Shown: one piece after another, positions 5,596 through 11,061 of the stretch
Position numbering within the stretch: position 1 is the first letter of the stretch
Layout of the letters: every line of letters starts with the position of its first letter
Position numbers and translations under genes: made by a program
Notes under the pieces: model-generated
What the model was told of the DNA's origin: nothing
Database searches by the model: none
What the model saw: only the letters and a program-made list of their open reading frames with translations
NCBI GenBank assembly: GCA_013203065.1
Contig: JABMQV010000696.1
Coordinates: 1-11,061, forward strand
From: Desulfobacteraceae bacterium
GTDB taxonomy: Bacteria > Desulfobacterota > DSM-4660 > Desulfatiglandales > Desulfatiglandaceae
DNA length: 11,061 nucleotides
Direction of reading: 5' to 3'

Positions 5596-7407
5596 GAACT
5601 TCCTCAACTGCCTTTCGTAATATCCTTTGTTCTCTTTCGTGAGCGTTATGGCCTCTTCAATGGCCTCTACCGCCTCCTGGATAGCCCCATTCACGTAGTA
5701 TGCCTCTGCCATCGTATCAAGAAACACGGGGGATCTCTTGAGGGCCACGGCCTTCTTGGCCAGTTGGAGGGCTCGTCTCTCATCTCTCAACGACTCCTCA
5801 GGGACCGTGACCAGGAGCCAGGCCAGGTTGTTGAGAGAAACGGCCTGATCCGGATCAAGGTCAAGGATTCTCTCATAGGCCTGGATAGCCTCTTTACTCT
5901 TGCCCATCTCCTGATAGACCATAGCCAGATTTTGATACAGAGCCATATTATCCGGTTCCTTGAGGAGTTGCTGGTTTAATACCTTCCCGACCAGGGAATA
6001 GGTCAGTCGCTGCTTGATGGGGCCAAAATTCAGGAGGTATCCGAGGCCGCACATAGAGCCAAGATAGACCAGGAGGGAGACCAACACGAATCGATTGTGG
6101 CGCTTGACCAGGCCCCGGTCTTTGAGGCTCCTCCAGAGACAGGCAACCCTTTCCTTGATGCTAAAGTGGTGCCAGCTTGGGAGGTCTCTACTATTTCCGG
6201 TCAGATAGGCAATTTTTTCCAAAGAGCTAATAACAGGTGTAGGGGTGCCAAGGGTTATGGCGGCATATAGATCGGCCTGCCGTTCAAAGTTGCGCATAAA
6301 AAAACCCATGACGTAACGGAAATATATGAGCAACGTAATCAGCATGGGGAGGGCCAGGAAGAGATAAAAGAGATTCATGGCCTGCGGATCGTTTTGAGAA
6401 ATCATCTTCATGAAAAAGGGGTGAGAATAGATAAGATAGAAAAAGATATCCGTCGATCCAAAAGAAAGGACCATAAAGCCAAGAAAAAAGAAGAGGTAGA
6501 AGAGAAGATGGCGATATTTGGCATGCCCCATCTCGTGCGCAAGCACCCCTTTGAGTTCTTCCACTGAAAGGATGTCCATTAGAGAATCAGTGACAAGGAT
6601 GTATCTGTACCTGGAGATGATGCCCATGATACCGGCTGTCATCATCCGTCCTTCAAAAATTGGCCACGACAAAAGACCTCGGTACTTGAAACCTTTGTCA
6701 TCGAGGAAGGCCCTCAGTTCTCTTGCCTTTCCTGACCTTTCGAATGGCTTGCAGCCCCACCAGTACTGGATAATTTTGGGCATAAAGATCATCAGGAGTG
6801 CCAAGAAACTGGCAAAAAATACGATCTGTCCTTCGGCCCTCTGGAAAAAACTGTCGGGTCCGGCCCACGGGCTTAGGCCTATAAGGTCATAGGCCAGGGA
6901 CAGGATAAACCACGGAAAAAGGATGGGCAGGTTGAGCCTGAAATTGGAAATAATAAAGGCGCGTCTTGTGATCCCTGGCTGAAATATCTTGTCGTAGGCT
7001 GGATAGGCGATGTGCCAGATAGTCGTCAGATAAAAAAGAAAAAGCGCCAGGGCAAAAACACCCTGTAAGACGGAGAACCGCTCAAGACCCGGGATTATCT
7101 GAAGCCAATATTTCAGATTGAAAAAATAAACTGCCAGGGCGAACAAGAAGATGGCGAGCACAGAAAGCCTAACCACCAGCCTATGGTATTGGGCGGTCAG
7201 ACGCCCATCAGTGTGCCCAATACTCTCCCTGTTGTCCAGACGGCTCTTTAGACCTTTGAATGCCCGGCCGCAGTATGCCACGAATAACACCCAAGTGAGA
7301 AAGAGCATGAGGAGGGAGAAGAAAACGGAGTCTTCGAGAGCGGTATCTGGATAGCTGATGTTAAATATCAGGAGAACTACAATAAAATAGATAATGTTGT
7401 TAAACAT
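5572..7407 (-). CDS. M48-family membrane metalloprotease with C-terminal TPR repeats
   Basis: A zinc endopeptidase of the HtpX/Ste24 (M48) group, 611 residues, in the inner membrane. These enzymes cleave damaged or misfolded membrane proteins or process specific membrane substrates. Hydrophobic segments fill the N-terminal part (about 5-19, 29-46, 80-98, 112-134, 160-177, 193-210). The active site HEMGH is at 291-295 (zinc ligands H291 and H295, catalytic E292), and the third ligand is E375 in NFERQADLYAA. More membrane segments lie at about 302-328, 344-366 and 438-460. Residues about 485-600 hold tetratricopeptide repeats (for example NLAMVYQEMGKSKEAIQAYE, 493-512), expected to bind partners or substrates. 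It starts 3 bases after the RNase G stop and has no visible ribosome binding site of its own, so translation is probably coupled. Its substrate is unknown. Confidence 0.92.
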   Translation of the reverse strand: MFNNIIYFIVVLLIFNISYPDTALEDSVFFSLLMLFLTWVLFVAYCGRAFKGLKSRLDNRESIGHTDGRLTAQYHRLVVRLSVLAIFLFALAVYFFNLKYWLQIIPGLERFSVLQGVFALALFLFYLTTIWHIAYPAYDKIFQPGITRRAFIISNFRLNLPILFPWFILSLAYDLIGLSPWAGPDSFFQRAEGQIVFFASFLALLMIFMPKIIQYWWGCKPFERSGKARELRAFLDDKGFKYRGLLSWPIFEGRMMTAGIMGIISRYRYILVTDSLMDILSVEELKGVLAHEMGHAKYRHLLFYLFFFLGFMVLSFGSTDIFFYLIYSHPFFMKMISQNDPQAMNLFYLFLALPMLITLLIYFRYVMGFFMRNFERQADLYAAITLGTPTPVISSLEKIAYLTGNSRDLPSWHHFSIKERVACLWRSLKDRGLVKRHNRFVLVSLLVYLGSMCGLGYLLNFGPIKQRLTYSLVGKVLNQQLLKEPDNMALYQNLAMVYQEMGKSKEAIQAYERILDLDPDQAVSLNNLAWLLVTVPEESLRDERRALQLAKKAVALKRSPVFLDTMAEAYYVNGAIQEAVEAIEEAITLTKENKGYYERQLRKFLSSGSSQ

Positions 7408-7410
7408 AAT

Positions 7411-8910
7411 CTAAGGCCGCGCATCATCGGTATCTTTCCCTGAGAATTCCAGCTTGCCACCTCCCGGGGGGATATTGGGATCACCCCTCAGCACAATGTC
7501 CACCTCATAGCGGGATTCCAGGTCGGTAAGTTCTTTCCTCTTCCTGTTTTGAAGGTAGGTTGCCACGTCTACGGGCAAGTAGCCGTTTGCTTGTGCCACC
7601 CCTTTTTTTGAAATACCCATCCAGATCTGACGCAGGAAGGATACCGCAGCAGATTCCACAGACAGGGTGAGCCCCCGCCCCTGGCAATAAGGGCATGTCT
7701 GATAGCTCCTGGATTCTATGGAGGGTCTAAGGCGCTGTCGCGAGAGCTCAAGAAGGCCAAACTTGGAGATGCTGGATATGCTTATCTTGGCCCTGTCCTT
7801 TTTGGTCTGATCACGGAGGCACTTTTCCACTTCCCTGATGTGTTTCCTGTCTTTCATGTCAATAAAATCGATCACCACGAGCCCACCCATATCCCTCAAT
7901 CGGAGTTGGCGTGCAATTTCTGACGCTGCCTCAAGGTTGGTGTTAAAGGCCGTACTTTCAACATCCTTTGCGGATCTCCCCCGCCCTGAATTCACGTCTA
8001 TTGCGATCAAGGCCTCCGTAGGGTCTATATGGATCGAGCCACCTGATTTCAGATGAACCTCATCGCCATAAATGGTTTCAATCTGCCTCTCAAGCTGGTA
8101 GTGGGAAAAAATGGGGCGTTTCTCCTTGTAGAGTTTGACCCTTCTCTGATGCCTGGGGGAGATGATCTTCATATAGGCCTTAACCGTGGAAAATGTTTCT
8201 TTGTCATCCACAAGTACTTCTATGATTTCGCTGGTAAAATAATCCCTAAGGGTCTGGAGGCATACATCTTGTTCTTTGTGAATGAGCGAAAAGGTGGGGG
8301 CATTTTTCACGGTTTCCTTGATATTGTTCCACATTCTCAGGACCCGGTTGAGATCTCCTGAGAGTTCTCTCTTGCTCTGTTTTAGTGCAGCAGTCCTGAC
8401 GATGTATCCGACACCTTCCGGGAGTTTTAGCCGGGCCATGATGGACTTTAGCCTGAGCCTTTCTTCCTCGTCTTCGATCTTCTTGGAAATCCCCCCCTTG
8501 CCTCCCGGCAGCAAGACCAAGTATCGGCTTGCAAATGAGAGATAGGTGGTTAACTGCGCCCCCTTTCGGCCTCGCGTCTCCTTGGTCACCTGGACAAGGA
8601 GTTCCTGCCCTCTCCTGATGATTTTTTCAATTGGAGGCACCGCCTGATCCTTTGATCCTTTGGCCTTGTCGAGATAATACTCGGGATGAATCTCGCTCCC
8701 CTCCAGGAAACCATTCTTCTGGCTGCCGAAATTGACAAAGCAGGCCTGCAAACTCGGCTCTACTCTCTCCACAACTCCTTTGTAGATATTCCCGATGGTT
8801 TGCTCTGCAGTGGTGGTCTCAATATAGAACCCATCCAGCAAACCATCTTTGATAATGGCCACTCTGTACTCTTCCGGGTCCACGGCGTTAATGAGCATTC
8901 TTGTTTTCAT
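7411..8910 (-). CDS. rng: Ribonuclease E/G family endoribonuclease
   Basis: An endoribonuclease that cuts single-stranded AU-rich RNA, acting in 16S rRNA maturation and mRNA decay in the cytoplasm. At 499 residues it has the length of RNase G and lacks the long degradosome-scaffold tail of RNase E. The S1-like RNA-binding domain covers about residues 35-130 (NIYKGVVERVEPSLQACFV, 41-59). The catalytic aspartates are D305 in LIAIDVNSGR and D348 in VVIDFIDM, which bind magnesium. The Zn-link that holds the dimer together is C406 and C409 in TCPYCQGRG. All key residues are present. AAGGAG lies 12 bases before the ATG, a longer spacing than usual, in an A/T-rich leader. A weak sigma-70-like promoter lies upstream. 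The M48 protease gene follows after 3 bases, so the two are one transcription unit. Confidence 0.94.
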   Translation of the reverse strand: MKTRMLINAVDPEEYRVAIIKDGLLDGFYIETTTAEQTIGNIYKGVVERVEPSLQACFVNFGSQKNGFLEGSEIHPEYYLDKAKGSKDQAVPPIEKIIRRGQELLVQVTKETRGRKGAQLTTYLSFASRYLVLLPGGKGGISKKIEDEEERLRLKSIMARLKLPEGVGYIVRTAALKQSKRELSGDLNRVLRMWNNIKETVKNAPTFSLIHKEQDVCLQTLRDYFTSEIIEVLVDDKETFSTVKAYMKIISPRHQRRVKLYKEKRPIFSHYQLERQIETIYGDEVHLKSGGSIHIDPTEALIAIDVNSGRGRSAKDVESTAFNTNLEAASEIARQLRLRDMGGLVVIDFIDMKDRKHIREVEKCLRDQTKKDRAKISISSISKFGLLELSRQRLRPSIESRSYQTCPYCQGRGLTLSVESAAVSFLRQIWMGISKKGVAQANGYLPVDVATYLQNRKRKELTDLESRYEVDIVLRGDPNIPPGGGKLEFSGKDTDDARP

Positions 8911-8964
8911 AGATTAAAATAACTCCTTTTTCTTTTTCTCATTTTCCGGCACGGTCTTGATTTG

Positions 8965-8993
8965 TTTAGATGAGGCTTGCCCTTCCCTTACAA
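8965..8993 (-). promoter_or_regulatory. Candidate weak promoter for rng and the protease gene
   Basis: On the minus strand TTGTAA (8988-8993) and TCTAAA (8965-8970) each match the sigma-70 hexamers at four of six bases with a 17-base spacer. Transcription would start about 50 bases before the rng ATG. The 175-base gap between this gene and the upstream dehydratase-like gene holds no other open frame. A short dyad, TCAGG-T-CCTGA (9037-9047), lies further upstream. The match is weak, and read-through from the upstream gene is an equal possibility. Confidence 0.28.
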
Positions 8994-9085
8994 GATCTAT
9001 CGGTTATTGGAAGATGCACGCAGGGTTAGGAAGAATCAGGTCCTGAAAGGGCCCAAGGCGCCTACCATGGAAAATGGATGTCCAA

Positions 9086-10456
9086 TCACTGATTATGGTT
9101 CTTTCTCCCATGTCGTTTGAAATGTTGATTTGCCTGGTACATGAAAGTTCGTATAGCTCCTTCCCTGCCAGGTTGGGAACTGGAGTCATAAGGCGTGTCC
9201 AGATAGGGGACTCTGAGCTTGTTCATGATGGGTTTTACGATCGAGGAGGTGATGGTGCTGGGCAAACAGGTAAAGGGGTAAACATTGACGACGCCGTTAT
9301 ATCCTTCTCTGGCATATTGAATTATTCCGGAAATGCTCAGACAGGCCTCAGTCCCCGCATCAAAATTAAACAGATCCCTTTCCTTGAGGATAGCCTCAAG
9401 GTGCGCCACCTTGTGATCTTGGGCCAGATCAATGAGGGATTCAACCCGCTTGTAAGTTTGCCTCTGTCTGTATTCCTGGTAATAGAGATCGCCACCAAAC
9501 CTCATGATATCCTTCAGGTATTCCTTCATGGGTCCAAATCGTAGCTGCTTGAGGCTCAACCTGAAGCCTATCCTTGCATCTCTCAACCGGTCATAGCTCG
9601 TATAATTAACCCATTCGGCGATGGATGCATTTACCACCTCGGCGCCATACCTCTCAAGGACCCTTATGATGTCTTGATTCGCTTGGATATGAGCCCTCAG
9701 ATAGATTTCACCGACAATTCCTATCAGGGGTTTGGGGGGGATCTTGGCATCGATAATCTGTTTTCCCTCTTCTACGATCTCCTCCAATTTATCTAGAATT
9801 TTATCAAAATCCTTGTTTGCCCCGTAGGTTTCAAAGGTATCTTCCATGATATGCATGGATCTTTCAATAAACTCATCCGTCATCCCGGGCTCTTTCTCGT
9901 ATGGTCTGATCCTCCATAAAAGCCTGTCTAATATGTCCGCCACAACTACAGAAAAATACCCGCTTTTTCTCAGGTCCCTGACCCGTTCTTGCTCAAACAT
10001 GCCGTCCAAGGAGTATCCGTCTTTTGTCGTAAGGGAACCGATCTTCAGTTTTCTCAATTTTGGGAAGGAATCCAACACGATTCTTTGGTACTTGTTATAC
10101 ATGCCGAAGCGACATGGCCCGTCCGCCTCGGGCATAAAATAGATGTAATCTTCCGGATTGAAGTCATCCCCGAGTCTCTCTTCTTCCTTCTTCACAAAAT
10201 AGAGGATATCTCCAATGGTGATTTGGCATGGGTAACATTCCTTCCCGGACGTATATTCCAACCCCAAATCGAGGCCTTTGTAAGTATCCATGACCATGCC
10301 ATTGATACCGAATGCCCTAAATGTTGCCGCCAGGAGATGCCCTCCTATCCTGTTCATTTGAGGTATGAGACAGGTCTTTTCTCTGAGGCTAAATCTGCCC
10401 ACATTTTCTGTGAGAGACTGAAAATCCAGAACTTTATTTGATTCCATCTGATTCAT
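9086..10456 (-). CDS. 2-hydroxyacyl-CoA dehydratase/activase-related Cys-rich protein
   Basis: A 456-residue protein of the family that genome annotations call acyl-CoA dehydratase activase-related or 2-hydroxyglutaryl-CoA dehydratase-like (COG3581-type). Related dehydratase and double-cubane-cluster proteins bind Fe-S clusters and receive low-potential electrons from an ATP-driven activator. Six cysteines are spaced as expected for cluster ligands: C29 (KTCLIPQMN), C74 and C77 (KECYPCQ), C115 (GPCRFGMY), C372 (EACLSI) and C397 (FTCLPST). The C-terminal stretch YLDTPYDSSSQPGREGAIRT is well formed, so the protein appears intact. No clear ribosome binding site precedes the ATG at 10454-10456; the second ATG, three codons on, is no better. 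The upstream gene, 136 bases away on the same strand, encodes the matching activase, so the two probably work as one system. The substrate is unknown. Confidence 0.87.
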   Translation of the reverse strand: MNQMESNKVLDFQSLTENVGRFSLREKTCLIPQMNRIGGHLLAATFRAFGINGMVMDTYKGLDLGLEYTSGKECYPCQITIGDILYFVKKEEERLGDDFNPEDYIYFMPEADGPCRFGMYNKYQRIVLDSFPKLRKLKIGSLTTKDGYSLDGMFEQERVRDLRKSGYFSVVVADILDRLLWRIRPYEKEPGMTDEFIERSMHIMEDTFETYGANKDFDKILDKLEEIVEEGKQIIDAKIPPKPLIGIVGEIYLRAHIQANQDIIRVLERYGAEVVNASIAEWVNYTSYDRLRDARIGFRLSLKQLRFGPMKEYLKDIMRFGGDLYYQEYRQRQTYKRVESLIDLAQDHKVAHLEAILKERDLFNFDAGTEACLSISGIIQYAREGYNGVVNVYPFTCLPSTITSSIVKPIMNKLRVPYLDTPYDSSSQPGREGAIRTFMYQANQHFKRHGRKNHNQ

Positions 10457-10477
10457 GATAAAGAAAAACCGGACACT

Positions 10478-10520
10478 CGAAACTATAGAAACCTGAAGCT
10501 GAAAATCAGAAACTTAAAAT
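10478..10520. repeat. Degenerate AT-rich repeat of about 7 bp, GAAA-containing
   Basis: GAAA-type words recur at 10479, 10488, 10495 (as GAAG), 10501 and 10509, then AAAA at 10516, at steps of 6-9 bases that average about seven. This resembles the heptamer array after serC. It fills part of the gap between the activase and the dehydratase-like gene. No stable hairpin is evident here, and the periodicity is loose. Confidence 0.35.
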
Positions 10521-10592
10521 TTGGTCATATTCGGACATTTCACGGAGTGATCGGTCTCCTATACCCGATATCAAGTTTTAGGTTTCCCACAT

Positions 10593-11061
10593 TCAATTGG
10601 CTGCCAGCCGGTCGAACCCCTTGCTGGCTTGCAGCTTTTGGAGCGTATTTTCAATAACATTCTTGTAGGCCTCAAGCCTTGTCATGACCCCTGCCACGGC
10701 ACTGTGCTCATCCAGTTCCAGGATCAGATAGGGTTTCTCCCCCATGATATGTTTGTAAAAATGCTCAATAAAGGAGTCCGCACCGCACCCAAAATTAGTC
10801 AAATGAAGCCCAAAATAATCCGAGTGGCCCTTTATAAACTTGGCAGTCCGCAGGATTTTGGCACCAAGCCCCCAATACATGGAGGGGAAGTCTGAAAGGT
10901 CTATGGAAGATACGTCTATGAAATCCATGGGCAAGGCCGCCAGACCGATTTTGGCCAAGTTTCTACCCAGCCTCAGATTCAACCTTTCATCATAGAGATT
11001 ATAAGGCCTGCCTGTCACCACTACAATCGGCTCTCCCAACTCCTGATCCTGTAAAAACTGA
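10593..11061 (-). CDS. Acyl-CoA dehydratase activase, C-terminal end (runs off right edge)
   Basis: Only the last 155 or so residues are in the window, and the frame is open to the right edge. It is the C-terminal domain of the large activase proteins (DUF2229/COG3580-type) whose missing N-terminal part normally holds one or two ASKHA (BadF/BcrA/HgdC) ATPase domains. Such activases use ATP hydrolysis and a [4Fe-4S] cluster to push single electrons to a partner. Three family marks are visible: VTGRPYNLYDERLNLRL near the start, NFGCGADSFIEHFYKHI in the middle, and LELDEHSAVAGVMTRLEA near the end. An apparent TTG start at 11037-11039 is internal, because codons continue upstream in frame (QFLQDQEL). 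The likely partner is encoded next, 136 bases downstream. Confidence 0.87.
   Translation of the reverse strand, partial: QFLQDQELGEPIVVVTGRPYNLYDERLNLRLGRNLAKIGLAALPMDFIDVSSIDLSDFPSMYWGLGAKILRTAKFIKGHSDYFGLHLTNFGCGADSFIEHFYKHIMGEKPYLILELDEHSAVAGVMTRLEAYKNVIENTLQKLQASKGFDRLAAN

Noticed and set aside
9004..9189. Minus-strand frame of 61 codons between the dehydratase-like gene and rng
   Set aside because: It overlaps the end of the dehydratase-like gene in another frame, and its translation is not recognisable. The dehydratase C-terminus itself looks complete, so a frameshift is not needed.
9074..9544. Plus-strand frame of 156 codons opposite the dehydratase-like gene
   Set aside because: Antisense shadow of a conserved protein; no family pattern and no good ribosome binding site noted.
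9989..10441. Plus-strand frame of 150 codons opposite the dehydratase-like gene
   Set aside because: It lies opposite the conserved cysteine-rich N-terminal half and reads like low-complexity antisense translation.
11037..11039. TTG as start of a separate 148-residue protein at the right edge
   Set aside because: The frame continues upstream to the window edge, and the content is the C-terminal domain of a larger activase.

Overview
The window looks like chromosome of an anaerobic bacterium, most likely a Desulfobacterota (deltaproteobacterial) sulfate reducer or a syntrophic relative. That is an inference from gene content: a CooC-type nickel ATPase for carbon monoxide dehydrogenase, a 2-hydroxyacyl-CoA dehydratase/activase-type pair, and a TauE/SafE transporter with a large exported domain. 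No rRNA, tRNA, insertion sequence, CRISPR array or phage gene was seen.

Layout. Positions 1-2394 are three minus-strand genes, transcribed cooC, then serC, then asnS (asnS runs off the left edge). A gene-free stretch (2395-2767) carries a good candidate promoter for cooC. Positions 2768-5595 are a plus-strand membrane-protein cluster: a small 4-TM protein, a possible 11-codon micro-ORF, a TauE/SafE transporter with signal peptide and periplasmic domain, and a small protein that resembles the Oxa1-superfamily EMC3/DUF106 insertases. From 5572 to the right edge everything is again minus strand: an M48 metalloprotease with C-terminal TPRs (5572-7407), RNase G (7411-8910), a 2-hydroxyacyl-CoA dehydratase-related Cys-rich protein (9086-10456), and the C-terminal end of a large activase (10593-11061).

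How the genes fit together. The cooC-serC-asnS run joins CODH maturation to serine synthesis and aminoacylation, so it is mostly housekeeping. RNase G and the M48 protease are separated by 3 bases and probably translationally coupled. The activase and dehydratase-like genes form a classic ATP-driven electron-transfer pair whose substrate is unknown. The plus-strand cluster is the least explained part. All its products are membrane proteins, the micro-ORF stop codon overlaps the transporter ribosome binding site, and the last gene overlaps the convergent protease gene by 24 bases.

The strongest leads are the TauE-centred cluster (micro-ORF, insertase-like partner, unusual exported domain) and the activase/dehydratase-like pair.
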